A DNA stretch of 64,000 nucleotides from Pirellula sp. SH-Sr6A (GCF_001610875.1 NZ_CP011272.1:5871988-5935987), one strand, 5' to 3'. Counted from the first letter of the stretch, positions 8,411-18,167 are shown. The notes: generated from the sequence alone by a model not told the origin. Program-made: numbers and translations.

Positions 8411-10942
8411 TCAATCCCGGCCGTTTTCTCTCGCAGCGCGAAGCGCCCTACCTGTCGGGGTCTCCTTCGCCGCGATCGCCTCTGGCGGACCGCTGCCAAC
8501 GATCTGCCCACCGCCGACCCCAGCGTCTGGTCCCATATCAATGACCCAATCGCACGCACCCAAAACATCCATGTGATGTTCAATGACCAACACGGAATTA
8601 CCCTTGTCGACCAATGTCTGGAGCACTCCGATCAAACGATGCACATCCTCCGTATGCAATCCCGAGGTCGGTTCATCGAGCAGGTACAACGTATTTCCTG
8701 TTCCAGCACGCGATAGCTCCGTCGCTAACTTGATTCTCTGCGCTTCGCCGCCGCTGATCGTCGTCGCAGGTTGACCGAGAGGCATATAACCCAATCCCAC
8801 TTGGCACAGTGCCTCGAGCGGCGCATGGATCTTGGGAATCTCGCTGAAGAATTCGCACGCTTCCTCAATAGATAGATCGAGAACCTGTGCGATCGACTTT
8901 TCCTTGAAACGCACAGCCAGTGTCGTTCGTTGAAATCGGCTTCCGCGACATCGAGGACAAAGGACGTAAACGTCCGCCAGAAAATTCATTTCCAACTTCT
9001 GTCTACCTTGCCCACTGCACACTTCGCATCGGCCATTACCAGAGTTAAAACTGAAATGGGCCGGTAAAAACCCTCGCTGCTTCGCATCCTTGGTCGACGC
9101 ATAGAGCTTTCGGATTTCATCCCAAAAACCGCAGTAGGTCGCGGGGATGCTCCGAGGGGACCTTCCGATAGGAGATTGATCCACCTCGATTACTTTATCG
9201 ATGGACTCGTAACCAGAAATTGCGCCGAGGTGATTCGGGAGTTCCAACTCTCCCTGCAAAACCGCTTTCATCGCTGGTGCTAACGTGTCGTGGACGATCG
9301 TGCTCTTTCCACTACCACTTACCCCGGATACCCCCACCAGTCGTCTAATCGGTATATGCACATCCAACTCTTGCACATTATGCAATCGGATGCCCTTTAA
9401 CCCGATACAAGGATGCTGGCTGTCGATCGCCCTCCCGATGGCAGCTGGGGGTGACAAAGCGCCTGCCAAGTGCCTGGACGTGATGGACTCAGGGAAGGCC
9501 TTTACCGACGATGGATGAAAGAATTGCTGCGGTTTCCCCTCGCCAACCACGCGACCGCCACGATGCCCCGCACCAGGTCCAAAATCGACAATCCAGTCGG
9601 AAGCCCGCATCATGTCTGTGTCATGCTCCACGACAATGACTGAGTTCCCTTTTTGCTGCAACATCCGAAGCGATTCGATCAACGAACTCGTGTCCCGAGG
9701 ATGCAATCCGACCGACGGCTCATCTAGGACATAACAGACCCCCGTCATCCCGGTGCCAATACTCGTCGCCAACCGCACACGTTGCAACTCTCCTCCACTA
9801 AGCGTCGACGCACTCCTGGCCAACGTGAGATACCCAAGCCCCACATCGCACAAAAACCGCATCCGCGTGACGATCTCCTTGCGAATGGGCGAACCTACCA
9901 CCCCCCGATTCCCTTCCAAGGAAAGGGAGGAAAACCAATCAGCCGCTCGCGACAAGGACATTTCTGACAGATCGGCAATCGACATCCCCTCAAGCTTTAT
10001 GGCCAGGGATTCTTTCTTCAATCGACTGCCGTGGCATACGTCGCAAATGCTATCGCCGCCATCTTGACTGCCAAATCCTTCGCACGCCGGACACGCCCCA
10101 TAGGAACTATTGAAGCTGAAAGTGCGCGGCTCAACCTCTAGCAAGTTGATGCCACACGACGTACACGCAAATCGAGTCGAAAAGAACTGCTCCAAGGTTT
10201 CTCCCGTCGCTCGCCCATCCCCTCGTGTCTCTGCATGAACCTCAATCAAACCATTGCTCAATCGCAATGCGAGAAGCATCGCCTCCTGAATGCGATCCGA
10301 CTGCTCCGGCCTCAACACCATCCGGTCGACCACAGCAGAGATTGTGTGCTCCTTTCGAACCGCCAATGTTGGCAAGTCGTCCATCTCGTAGAACGTCCCA
10401 TCCACCTTGACACGCACCAGTCCCGCTTTGCTTATTCGATCGAAAACGTCGGCATGCGAACCCTTGCGCCCCAATACCATGGGCGCTAACAACACCAATT
10501 TGCACTCGCTGGGAAACCTTAAAACCGCCTGCAGAATATCGCTTGGGGATTGCCGTTCGATCGGCCGGCCGCATTGATGGCAAGCAGGAATGGCAACGCG
10601 AGCCATCAACAATCGAAGGTAATCATAAATCTCCGTGACGGTCCCTACGGTGCTTCGCGGACTCAAAGATCCCTGCTTCTGATCGATGCAAAGGGATGGT
10701 TGTAGACCTCGAATAATATCCACATCCGGCCGCTCCATCTGGTCGACAAACTGACGGGCATAACTTGACAAACTCTCCAAGTACTGACGCTGGCCTTCCG
10801 CGAAGAGCGTGTCGATCGCCAGCGAACTCTTGCCACTCCCGCTCACGCCCGTAATCACCACGAACTTCCCGCGAGGTATATCCAAATCGATTCCCTTCAG
10901 GTTGTGCGTCCTCGCACCGCGAATTTCAATTTCTGAAATCAT
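8411..10942 (-). CDS. uvrA: UvrA-like excinuclease ATPase (short form)
   Basis: This 843-residue protein has the tandem ABC layout of UvrA. The first Walker A is TGVSGSGKSSLAIDTLFAEG and the second GVSGVSGSGKSTIVHDT. The two signature/Walker B blocks are LSGGELQRVRLATS with YVLDEPSVGLHPRD, and ISGGEAQRIKLATE with YLLDEPTSGLH. Zinc-binding CxxC pairs occur in CHQCG, CTSCG with CPACEGFG, and CEVCSGQG with CPRCRGS. It is about 100 residues shorter than canonical UvrA, so it may be a class II paralogue (UvrA2-like) rather than the main repair protein. Its start overlaps the upstream gene by four bases (ATGA), showing translational coupling. Confidence 0.9.
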   Translation of the reverse strand: MISEIEIRGARTHNLKGIDLDIPRGKFVVITGVSGSGKSSLAIDTLFAEGQRQYLESLSSYARQFVDQMERPDVDIIRGLQPSLCIDQKQGSLSPRSTVGTVTEIYDYLRLLMARVAIPACHQCGRPIERQSPSDILQAVLRFPSECKLVLLAPMVLGRKGSHADVFDRISKAGLVRVKVDGTFYEMDDLPTLAVRKEHTISAVVDRMVLRPEQSDRIQEAMLLALRLSNGLIEVHAETRGDGRATGETLEQFFSTRFACTSCGINLLEVEPRTFSFNSSYGACPACEGFGSQDGGDSICDVCHGSRLKKESLAIKLEGMSIADLSEMSLSRAADWFSSLSLEGNRGVVGSPIRKEIVTRMRFLCDVGLGYLTLARSASTLSGGELQRVRLATSIGTGMTGVCYVLDEPSVGLHPRDTSSLIESLRMLQQKGNSVIVVEHDTDMMRASDWIVDFGPGAGHRGGRVVGEGKPQQFFHPSSVKAFPESITSRHLAGALSPPAAIGRAIDSQHPCIGLKGIRLHNVQELDVHIPIRRLVGVSGVSGSGKSTIVHDTLAPAMKAVLQGELELPNHLGAISGYESIDKVIEVDQSPIGRSPRSIPATYCGFWDEIRKLYASTKDAKQRGFLPAHFSFNSGNGRCEVCSGQGRQKLEMNFLADVYVLCPRCRGSRFQRTTLAVRFKEKSIAQVLDLSIEEACEFFSEIPKIHAPLEALCQVGLGYMPLGQPATTISGGEAQRIKLATELSRAGTGNTLYLLDEPTSGLHTEDVHRLIGVLQTLVDKGNSVLVIEHHMDVLGACDWVIDMGPDAGVGGGQIVGSGPPEAIAAKETPTGRALRAARENGRD

Positions 10943-12648
10943 CGACTTAAACCCATTTCATAGAGCATATAGAGCTTGGGCTCGAACAACGAGTTGACCG
11001 GAGTCTCCACGGGGCCATCATCCTTCGCGAACACCTGCGAACTCCGAAAAATGTCGTCGTTCAAATAGCGAAGCGGCACGTCGCGAAGGGCCGCCATACT
11101 AACGTCAGTCGATCCAGACTCTTTCACCGCCAAATGAAACCCCCACTCTCCGAACGAATTCAAATAAGTTCGGTAAGGGGTGACCCGCAGCCTGCTGGCC
11201 TCCAATGTCCTTCGAATACACCAAAATGCCTCGCGGGTCACAATCGGGGAACCACTCTGGGTCACCAGACACCCGTCTTGCGCCAAAATGTTGGACACCA
11301 TCGTATAAAACTCCCGCGAATAGAGCTTATTGAGGACCTCGCTGTGGGGATCCGGTAAGTCAATCAAAATGCGGTCGTAAACGAATTCGTCTTCGCTATC
11401 CCCGTTTGGCTGCCGTTCGTGCCTGGCCCGAGACATATCCATCACATAATTGAAAGCGTCGACATGGTGGACTCGCACTCGAGGATCAAACAAGGAATCC
11501 CCATTCAACTTGCGGAGCGGACCAAACTCTCGAGCCAATCGTGTCATCTGGGGATCGATATCGACCAAGTCAATTTCCGCAACCTCGGGATATTTGAATA
11601 CCTCCCGAATCGCTAACCCATCTCCTCCCCCCAATATCAGCACCCGTTTGGGGACTCCCCCCAAACTCATCGCAGGATGTACCAGCGATTCGTGATAGCG
11701 ATGCTCGTCGGACGCCGCAAACTGCAAATGGCCATCCAAGTACAGTCGCAGCTCTCCGTTTCTCGGATGCTTGGTGAACACAATCCGTTGGTAAGGACTC
11801 TGCTCGCTGTAAATCATCTCGTCGGCGAAGAGTTGCCCCTCCGCGAATTTTGCCAACCAAGTCGACGCAAACAATCCTCCGAGCAACCCCATCGTGACCG
11901 CGAGGGTCCCCCATCGATAGGGTCGCAACTGAGGATGACTACGCCGTAGCACCCACAATGCAATCGCAGCGACGGCGATGTTGAGCAACCCGATGGCAAA
12001 CGACGACCGAAATAGCCCCAAACTCGGCAAGAGCACCAATGGAAAACTGACCGAACCAATCAATGCCCCCAAGTAATCCAACGAAAGAACATGTGCTAAT
12101 GACTCAGAAAAACCCTCCTCGTTCGCTAAGATTCGCGTGAGAAGAGGAATCTCTAAACCTACCAATGCACCGACGATTCCAATCAATAAAAACATCGTTG
12201 GGCGATACAACGCGAAGGTAGGAAAGATACAAAACAGTATCGTGGCGCTAAATCCTCCTACCAACGCGACGGCAATCTCGATCTGAACAAAACGAATCAC
12301 CAAGTCCTTCTGGATGAACTTCGTCAAATAAGACCCAATACCCATCGAGAACATGAACAGTCCAATGGTGATCGAGAATTGCGCAACACTATTCCCCAAG
12401 AGATAGCTCGATACGGCCGCGATAATCAACTCATATGCGATCCCGCACATCGCAACAATAAGAACCGAAAACAATAGCCACCCTGCTTGCGAGGAACTCA
12501 GCAATTCAACATTCTCTGGATTGCCATCTTGCGAAACATCGAAATGGGGGGGGGACGAATCTATGGTCAACCCATTCTCTCCTTCTAGACTTCGTTCTTT
12601 GGGTGGTCGTGTCTTCCCGCAGTGCATTGGGATACGTGTTGGCAGCAC
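10939..12648 (-). CDS. Membrane-anchored spermidine synthase-like protein
   Basis: This 569-residue protein combines about seven N-terminal transmembrane segments (roughly residues 50-265, starting AGWLLFSVLIVAMCGIAYE) with a C-terminal Rossmann methyltransferase-type domain. That domain shows RVLILGGGDGLAIREV, EIDLVDIDPQM and DRILIDLPDPHSE, the pattern of polyamine aminopropyltransferases. Such membrane spermidine-synthase-like proteins are known in many bacteria but their true substrate is usually untested. The first 45 residues are hydrophilic and low complexity, so a later start (ATG at about 12627) is possible. Its 3' end overlaps the uvrA-like start by four bases. Confidence 0.85.
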   Translation of the reverse strand: MLPTRIPMHCGKTRPPKERSLEGENGLTIDSSPPHFDVSQDGNPENVELLSSSQAGWLLFSVLIVAMCGIAYELIIAAVSSYLLGNSVAQFSITIGLFMFSMGIGSYLTKFIQKDLVIRFVQIEIAVALVGGFSATILFCIFPTFALYRPTMFLLIGIVGALVGLEIPLLTRILANEEGFSESLAHVLSLDYLGALIGSVSFPLVLLPSLGLFRSSFAIGLLNIAVAAIALWVLRRSHPQLRPYRWGTLAVTMGLLGGLFASTWLAKFAEGQLFADEMIYSEQSPYQRIVFTKHPRNGELRLYLDGHLQFAASDEHRYHESLVHPAMSLGGVPKRVLILGGGDGLAIREVFKYPEVAEIDLVDIDPQMTRLAREFGPLRKLNGDSLFDPRVRVHHVDAFNYVMDMSRARHERQPNGDSEDEFVYDRILIDLPDPHSEVLNKLYSREFYTMVSNILAQDGCLVTQSGSPIVTREAFWCIRRTLEASRLRVTPYRTYLNSFGEWGFHLAVKESGSTDVSMAALRDVPLRYLNDDIFRSSQVFAKDDGPVETPVNSLFEPKLYMLYEMGLSR

Positions 12649-12991
12649 AAATGCCCTGCGTGCAACGGCTAGGAAAACGCAGGCCGATAGTGTGACACAT
12701 CGTCAAGACCTTCGAAAGGCTTGCCGCTTCCGCCATGCTGGATCTTTGCGAGCTCTCTTATCGCTTTCCCCTTTCCGGTATACTCTGTGCGCCGGCGTTG
12801 CGCCGGCTCGACACGTCTCCCTGCAAAAGCCGATTTCGTTCAACAGGCAGCCATAGATCTACTTCCCGCGACCTTGACCCGCTTTCCAAGAGACCTCCAA
12901 TTCGTCTGCCAGTCAGTCCCGGGCGTACTTACGCAGCAGGCCAACTACAACCATCAGCCACCCATACTCCTCGACTTCCGAAACCATCTTC
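12649..12991. other. Intergenic region between divergent genes
   Basis: No convincing coding frame is present in these 343 bases. The stretch separates the minus-strand spermidine-synthase-like gene from slyX, so both promoters should lie here. A GC-rich hairpin (GCCGGC..GCCGGC) lies near 12789-12807, without a following T-run. I could not define -35/-10 boxes. Confidence 0.4.
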
Positions 12992-13210
12992 ATGACAATC
13001 GACAACACTCAGCGCATCGAACACCTCGAGTTCCTCATTGCCCATATGCAAAAACTCTACGAAGAACTCAATAAAGTGGTCTTTCGCCAACAAACCGAAC
13101 TCGACGCCCTCCGAAACCACTTCCTGCGCCTCGATGTTGGCTATCAATCGCTCCTCGAATCCGATCGCTCCCCACGCACCCTCGCCGACGACCGCCCCCC
13201 CCACTATTGA
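12992..13210 (+). CDS. slyX: SlyX family protein
   Basis: This 72-residue protein is a predicted coiled coil of the SlyX family: RIEHLEFLIAHMQKLYEELN is followed by KVVFRQQTELDALRNHFLRL, the conserved ELN-V--RQQ-E-D-L pattern. The C-terminal PPHY tail is also typical. The function of SlyX is not established. The ATG start leaves only a few residues before the coil. Confidence 0.8.
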   Translation: MTIDNTQRIEHLEFLIAHMQKLYEELNKVVFRQQTELDALRNHFLRLDVGYQSLLESDRSPRTLADDRPPHY

Positions 13211-13416
13211 TCCCATGCAGCATCCTTCTGTACCAGTTTTGCCGCCATTTCGGTTAAAAACGCTCCAGCTCCCCCAAATTCAGGAAGTTGCTTCGCCAGC
13301 CAATCCATTACCATAGATCAGTAACCTAGGCTCCCTCATGTGATGTGGGGTGCTGCGCTCCTGCGCCGCCTCCGCATTGACTCTTCCCCCAGCACTCTGA
13401 TCCTTGGTCTCGTCCC

Positions 13417-15306
13417 ATGTGTGGTATCGTCGCATACGTTGGTAGAAAAGAAGCAACCCCTTTCTTGCTCTCCGGCCTCCGCAGGCTCGAATACCGTGGC
13501 TACGACAGCGCAGGGATCGCAACCTTGCCCCCCCAAGCCAACGGGTTCCAACTCTCTCGATCTGTCGGGCGCATCGATCGGCTCGCGGAGCAAATCGACA
13601 AATCACCCATCGTCGGAAGTATTGGCATCGGGCACACCCGTTGGGCTACCCACGGTCCCGCTACGACCGAAAACGCTCATCCGCATTTAGGTGGACGAGG
13701 AATCGTTGCTGTTGTTCACAATGGAGTGATTGAAAACTACCAACAGCTCAAAGAAACTCTCATCGAGAAAGGCTACGTCTTCCAATCGGCCACCGATACC
13801 GAAGTCATCTCCCACCTCGTCGCCGATCGCTTGAAAGATCTTCTCGATTCCCCGACCAACCCGTCGTTCACAACCATCGCGACAGGACCGAACGCTGTCT
13901 ATGTAGAAGCCGTCCGCGAGACGATCGCCCAACTCCGTGGCACCTACGGACTCGTCGTCATGTTCCGCGATCGTCCCGATCTCCTCGTCGCAGCGCGCTG
14001 CGGCAGCCCGCTCGTTCTCGGAGTCGGGAAAGGGGAACAATTCATTGCGAGCGATACCTCTCCCCTCGTCGGTCACACCGAACGCATCATATACCTGGCT
14101 GATCACCAACTCGCCGTCGTGACCCACGATTCCATCCAAGTCGTCCACAAAGACCAAGGCCGCGTGAGACCAGAAGTACGCGTTCTGGAGGAACGCTCGC
14201 AAGACGTCACTACCGACGGGTTTGCCCACTACATGCTCAAAGAAATCTACGAGCAACCCAACTCGCTCCGCAATGCCATGCGTGGTCGACTCGACCGCGA
14301 GAACGCAACAGCTAAGTTCGGTGGCCTCAACCTCACCCCCTCGCAACTTCGCAGCGTGAATCGTCTGATTCTCACCGCCTGCGGAACAAGTTGGCACTCC
14401 GCTCTCGTCGGGGAATACCTCATCGAAGAACTCGCTCGACTTCCTGTCGAAGTCGAATACGCCAGCGAGCTTCGGTACCGTAACCCTCCCGTCGATCATG
14501 ACACTCTCATCTTCGGTATCACCCAAAGCGGTGAAACCGCCGACACTCTCGCGGCCCTGCGAGAAATGAAACGAAAAGGTCACCATACCCTCGCCATTTG
14601 CAATGTCATCGGTAGCAGTATCGCGCAAGAAGCCGACGGAGGGATCTACCTGCACGCCGGCCCGGAAATTGGAGTCGCCTCCACCAAAGCCTTCACGTCG
14701 CAACTGTGCGTCCTCAGCATGCTAGCCCTCTACTTCGGTCGTCTCCGACATTTGAGCTACGAAGCAGGCCAACGCATTATCGATCAGCTGGAGAATCTCC
14801 CCACCCTGGTGGAACATGCCCTCGGATGCGATGCCGCTGTCCGAAAGATCGCCGAGAAATACAAAGGGGCGAACAATTTCCTGTACCTGGGACGCAACTA
14901 CAATTTTCCCACTGCCCTCGAAGGTGCCTTGAAACTCAAGGAAATCAGCTACATCCACGCCGAAGGCTACCCATCTGCGGAGATGAAACACGGTCCGATT
15001 GCCTTGGTCGATGAACACACGCCCTCGGTCTTCATCATGTCCCGTTCGACCGTCTACGATAAAGTGATGAGCAATCTCCAAGAGGTTAAAGCAAGACGTG
15101 GGCCCGTGATCGCCATCGTAGATCAGATGGACTCGCAATTGGAAAAGCTAGTCGATGACTACATCGAAATTCCCTACGCCGAGGATTTTCTGCAACCGAT
15201 CGTCGCATCGATCCCTCTGCAATTGCTCGCCTACCACATCGCCGTCTTCCGAGGCTGCGATGTCGACAAACCTCGAAACCTAGCCAAAAGCGTTACGGTA
15301 GAATAA
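13417..15306 (+). CDS. glmS: Glutamine-fructose-6-phosphate aminotransferase (isomerizing)
   Basis: This 629-residue enzyme makes glucosamine-6-phosphate from fructose-6-phosphate and glutamine, the first step to UDP-GlcNAc. The start is fixed by the N-terminal nucleophile: MCGIVAYVG, with Cys2 exposed after Met removal, then RLEYRGYDSAG. The glutaminase loop GHTRWATHG follows. The two SIS sugar-phosphate domains show ILTACGTSWHSA, ITQSGETADT, the GRNYNFPTALEGALKLKE segment and the C-terminal tail PRNLAKSVTVE, all conserved. Length is slightly above E. coli GlmS. No glmS ribozyme-like sequence was recognised in the 206 bases upstream. Confidence 0.97.
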   Translation: MCGIVAYVGRKEATPFLLSGLRRLEYRGYDSAGIATLPPQANGFQLSRSVGRIDRLAEQIDKSPIVGSIGIGHTRWATHGPATTENAHPHLGGRGIVAVVHNGVIENYQQLKETLIEKGYVFQSATDTEVISHLVADRLKDLLDSPTNPSFTTIATGPNAVYVEAVRETIAQLRGTYGLVVMFRDRPDLLVAARCGSPLVLGVGKGEQFIASDTSPLVGHTERIIYLADHQLAVVTHDSIQVVHKDQGRVRPEVRVLEERSQDVTTDGFAHYMLKEIYEQPNSLRNAMRGRLDRENATAKFGGLNLTPSQLRSVNRLILTACGTSWHSALVGEYLIEELARLPVEVEYASELRYRNPPVDHDTLIFGITQSGETADTLAALREMKRKGHHTLAICNVIGSSIAQEADGGIYLHAGPEIGVASTKAFTSQLCVLSMLALYFGRLRHLSYEAGQRIIDQLENLPTLVEHALGCDAAVRKIAEKYKGANNFLYLGRNYNFPTALEGALKLKEISYIHAEGYPSAEMKHGPIALVDEHTPSVFIMSRSTVYDKVMSNLQEVKARRGPVIAIVDQMDSQLEKLVDDYIEIPYAEDFLQPIVASIPLQLLAYHIAVFRGCDVDKPRNLAKSVTVE

Positions 15307-15411
15307 ACCCGTCAACCGCCGGCACCTGGCCCCGGTTACCACACACACCCTTGATAAGCCGGCGGGCGTTATCCCCCCGGTTTCGGCCCCTAACCCAATT
15401 CTCTCAAGACC

Positions 15412-15627
15412 ATGAAAAAAGACGATCTCGGCCTCTCCTACAGCGCTCGGAAAGCATTGACCGTCCACTTAGGTGAAGCGGCTGGTAACGAAATCGCAAC
15501 CCTTATTCAACGCATGGCTGCTCAGATTGAAGAGCTTAAGAAATCGAAAGTCAGCGTGACGCAAGTCATCCCGAACCAGTCCAAGATCGACCCAGTCCTG
15601 CAAGCCCTCGAGAACGAATCCTTCTAG
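15412..15627 (+). CDS. Small conserved hypothetical protein
   Basis: This 71-residue protein starts with ATG and is charged and helical (SARKALTVHLGEAAGNEIAT, then LIQRMAAQIEELKKSKV), ending in an acidic tail. I recall similar short proteins in planctomycetes but no function. It lies 105 bases after glmS in the same direction and converges on the phosphoesterase pair. A long-loop inverted repeat (CCGCCGGC at 15316-15323, GCCGGCGG at 15358-15365) lies between glmS and this gene and may end glmS transcription. Confidence 0.6.
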   Translation: MKKDDLGLSYSARKALTVHLGEAAGNEIATLIQRMAAQIEELKKSKVSVTQVIPNQSKIDPVLQALENESF

Positions 15628-15700
15628 CCCCCCCGTATCCGCCGCTCCCCACACTCTACTCTCTACTCACCACTATCTACTCTCTCGCGCGCAGCGCGTC

Positions 15701-16474
15701 CTACCTGCCCTCGCGCAGCCTTTCCCCCAAGAAATTATCCAACTCGGGGATCGCAAAGATCTTGCTAATCGTCGTCTCGATGTCGTACTCGATCCTGCGG
15801 AACTCCAAATCTTTTCCGTCCAAGATGACATAGCAACTTCGCCAGTCTCCGTCGCGCGGTTGCCCGACACTCCCGACGTTCACCATCGCCTTGTCCGATG
15901 GCAACTGCGTTCGATACCCCAATTCATCCGGGCGCTGAAACTGCATGTTCGAAGTAAAAATGCCTGGCGCGTGCGTGTGCCCCTGAAAGGTGTAGCCCTG
16001 CACCATGGAGAAAAGCTTCTCCATTTTGCGGCGATTGAATACGTCTTCCGGGAAGACGTATTCATTGAGTGGGTTGCGAACCGATCCGTGGACGAAAAGG
16101 ATATTCCCTTCCGCGATCGTTCGAGGGAGACGAGCCAAATATTCCAGCCGCTTCCTCGAGGCATCAGGAGTCGTTGGATTCTCTAACTGCCTTCTCGTCC
16201 AGAAAATTGCCTGCTCCGCGGCAGCGCTGAAACCCTCGGGATCGATGAGAGCCCCGTAGTCATGGTTACCAAGCACGCACGCATCGACGTTGGAGATGAC
16301 GTCCAAACACTCGCAGGGGTTGGGGCCATAGCCGACGATGTCACCGAGGCACACGATCCGTTCGCAACCTTCCGCACGAAGGTCGGTCATAACTGCCAGT
16401 AACGCTTCCAGGTTACCGTGAATATCGCTAACTATTGCCGTGCGCACTTCCGATTGGACCTTACTAATCTGCAA
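15701..16474 (-). CDS. YfcE-like metallophosphoesterase, copy 1
   Basis: This 257-residue calcineurin-like phosphoesterase carries all metal-binding motifs: SDIHGN, CLGDIVGYGPNP, GNHD, FVHGS and GHTH. The family cleaves phosphomono- or diesters; the substrate is unknown. It begins about seven residues longer at the N-terminus than its neighbour. It is about half identical by eye to the gene immediately upstream (16500-17252), with the same motif spacing, so the pair is a tandem duplication. Confidence 0.88.
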   Translation of the reverse strand: MQISKVQSEVRTAIVSDIHGNLEALLAVMTDLRAEGCERIVCLGDIVGYGPNPCECLDVISNVDACVLGNHDYGALIDPEGFSAAAEQAIFWTRRQLENPTTPDASRKRLEYLARLPRTIAEGNILFVHGSVRNPLNEYVFPEDVFNRRKMEKLFSMVQGYTFQGHTHAPGIFTSNMQFQRPDELGYRTQLPSDKAMVNVGSVGQPRDGDWRSCYVILDGKDLEFRRIEYDIETTISKIFAIPELDNFLGERLREGR

Positions 16475-16499
16475 TCCCTGACATGTTGAATGGAAGGCC

Positions 16500-17252
16500 T
16501 TACCGACCGGTTCTCAGTCGATCCCCGAGCATGCGATCGAGATCGGCGATGCCGTAAATCTTCTTCGCGGTCGCATCGAAATCGTATTCGACACGCCGGT
16601 AAATAAGCTTCTTGGTGTCGTGATCGATGATGGCATAGCAAGCTCGATTGTCCTCGTCGCGAGGCTGACCGACGCTTCCCACATTGACCATCAGCTTTTC
16701 CTTCCCAAGCGGAAACACGCAATCGCACTGGCTAGGTTTGATAAACTCCAAATCGGGAGTGAACACCCCAGGCATGTGCGTGTGCCCTTGGAAGCAATAC
16801 TGCGTGATGCGAGCAAATATGCTCTCCATCTTCGCCTTGTCGTAGATAAATTCGGGGAATACGTACTCGTTCGTAGGGTCCCGGGGCGAACCGTGCACGA
16901 ACATGAACTTCTCTTGCACGTAGAGCTTGGGAAGCTCGCTCAAGAAATCCCAACGCCGGTTCACCACATTGGTCGGCCCCGCATCCAACCGATCGCGCGT
17001 CCAGTAAATGGCCCGCAAGGCAACCGGGTTGAAACCGTCTGGATCGAAAAGGGCCGCTTGGTCATGGTTTCCCATGATCGTTAGTTTGCAGCGTTTCATC
17101 ACCAGATCCAAACACTCGCAAGGGTTCGGGCCGTACCCGACGATATCACCAAGGCAAATGATTTCGTCCACGTTTTGAGCTGCGATGTCAGCAAGGACGG
17201 CCTGGAGAGCTTCCAAATTGCCGTGGATATCGCTAATCAACGCTTGCCGCAC
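16500..17252 (-). CDS. YfcE-like metallophosphoesterase, copy 2
   Basis: This 250-residue protein has the same motif series as its neighbour: ISDIHGN at the very N-terminus, CLGDIVGYGPNP, MGNHDQ, FVHGSP, GHTH and VNVGSVGQPRD. The start is fixed because the first metal motif begins at residue 6. It lies 25 bases upstream of copy 1, so both are probably transcribed together from the region right of 17252. Confidence 0.88.
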   Translation of the reverse strand: MRQALISDIHGNLEALQAVLADIAAQNVDEIICLGDIVGYGPNPCECLDLVMKRCKLTIMGNHDQAALFDPDGFNPVALRAIYWTRDRLDAGPTNVVNRRWDFLSELPKLYVQEKFMFVHGSPRDPTNEYVFPEFIYDKAKMESIFARITQYCFQGHTHMPGVFTPDLEFIKPSQCDCVFPLGKEKLMVNVGSVGQPRDEDNRACYAIIDHDTKKLIYRRVEYDFDATAKKIYGIADLDRMLGDRLRTGR

Positions 17253-17667
17253 GCTTTTGCCTCGTAAAGAACCGAAAAAACGACATTCCGTAAGCTCCCG
17301 ACTGATCTGGGACAGGCGCTCTAGTCTAGACGATTCCTTGAACGATGGGAGACCACCCTAACCCTTTTCCCTGGGAAGCTCGGGAAATCGCCGGCCGTTT
17401 CGCTCCCGGCAGAGCGAACAAGTCCCGTAGACCGCAAAGTTGCGAGTCCCCACAATTCCCCCCCGCTTCCGTCCAACCGTTACCCCTCCGCCCCTACCCA
17501 CTCTCGTCCTCCAATCCCCCAGCTCCCCCCCCGCGTCTTCTGGCTCCCTCCGAACACCTTGTTGATTCATTCGCCCGGCTACTCCTGCTGCTAATCCGCC
17601 GAACGCTGAGTTTTGCTCTATGGCAGGCCCTGCCACGGCGAAGCCCCTCCCCGCCGCTGCCACTTAT

Positions 17668-17751
17668 CGCCCTGTCACTGCAACGTATGCGCCCTGTTAC
17701 TGCAATGTAACGCTCTGTCACTGTCACGTCGCGCCCTGTCACTGCAATGGC
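17668..17751 (+). repeat. Four imperfect 21-bp tandem repeats
   Basis: Four adjacent units of 21-22 bases start with CGCCCTGTCACTGCAA or a close variant at about 17668, 17690, 17711 and 17732. They differ at a few positions each. The array is non-coding as far as I can tell. Confidence 0.75.
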
Positions 17752-17836
17752 AAGCCCTTGTTGCTGCGATCAAGTTCCGGCGAAGTGGGATTGTCAATTC
17801 GTACTGGTGGAGTGGGTTTAGTTACGTGTGGCAAGG

Positions 17837-17936
17837 TATGTAGGCCTGGTTATGTAGGCCTGGTTATGTAGGGCTGGTCACGTGGGGCTGGTCACGTGGG
17901 GCTGGGGCACGTGGGGCTGGGGCACGTGGGGCTGGT
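17837..17936 (+). repeat. Seven 14-15-bp tandem repeats
   Basis: Units begin TATGTAGGCCTGGT (three copies, the third with GGGC) and then change to CACGTGGGGCTGGT or GGGG (four copies). The change from one variant to the other suggests growth by slippage from two ends. The array ends about 80 bases before the tRNA gene. Confidence 0.8.
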
Positions 17937-18016
17937 CAAGGCTGACAAGGAGTCTGATTCCCAAGAAAAGAGACAATTGGGCTAGACGTGTGGGAAAGGA
18001 TCAGTACTATTTGCCC

Positions 18017-18090
<74 letters not shown>

Positions 18091-18117
18091 CTGAATTAAG
18101 GGTATCGAACTCAGTTT

Positions 18118-18132
18118 GACCCTCCGGTTATA
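18118..18132 (+). repeat. GACC-N4-GGTTATR motif, copy next to tRNA
   Basis: GACCCTCCGGTTATA matches the pattern GACC-N4-GGTTATR that is also found on the minus strand of the tRNA anticodon arm (18051-18065). It lies 28 bases after the tRNA 3' end. It may be part of an attachment site; see findings. Confidence 0.45.
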
Positions 18133-18136
18133 CCGA

Positions 18137-18167
18137 CAGGCCGACGCCTTAAAACGTCGGCCTGTTT
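18137..18167 (+). terminator. Rho-independent terminator after tRNA-Met
   Basis: Perfect 10-bp arms CAGGCCGACG (18137-18146) and CGTCGGCCTG (18155-18164) enclose an 8-base loop and are followed by TTT and a second short T-run. This fits an intrinsic terminator for the tRNA transcript. Confidence 0.8.

Larger units (their letters stand above)
17253..18016. other. Long intergenic stretch with tandem repeats
   Basis: This stretch separates the phosphoesterase pair from the tRNA. Short open frames occur on both strands, but they are rich in Pro, Ser, Arg or Cys, have no start signals and look like chance readings of low-complexity DNA. Two tandem repeats (17668-17751 and 17837-17936) are listed separately. 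The promoter of the phosphoesterases should lie near 17253-17340. Confidence 0.55.

Noticed and set aside
13211-13416. glmS ribozyme upstream of glmS
   Set aside because: The conserved ribozyme core could not be recognised in the 206 bases before the gene.
13687-14703. 338-residue minus-strand open frame
   Set aside because: Lies wholly inside glmS on the opposite strand and has the low-complexity look of a shadow frame.
17358-17663. Short open frames in the repeat-rich intergenic stretch
   Set aside because: Arg/Gly/Pro-rich readings on both strands with no ribosome site and no similarity I recognise.
17668-17936. CRISPR array near the tRNA
   Set aside because: Units are directly adjacent without spacers, so these are plain tandem repeats.
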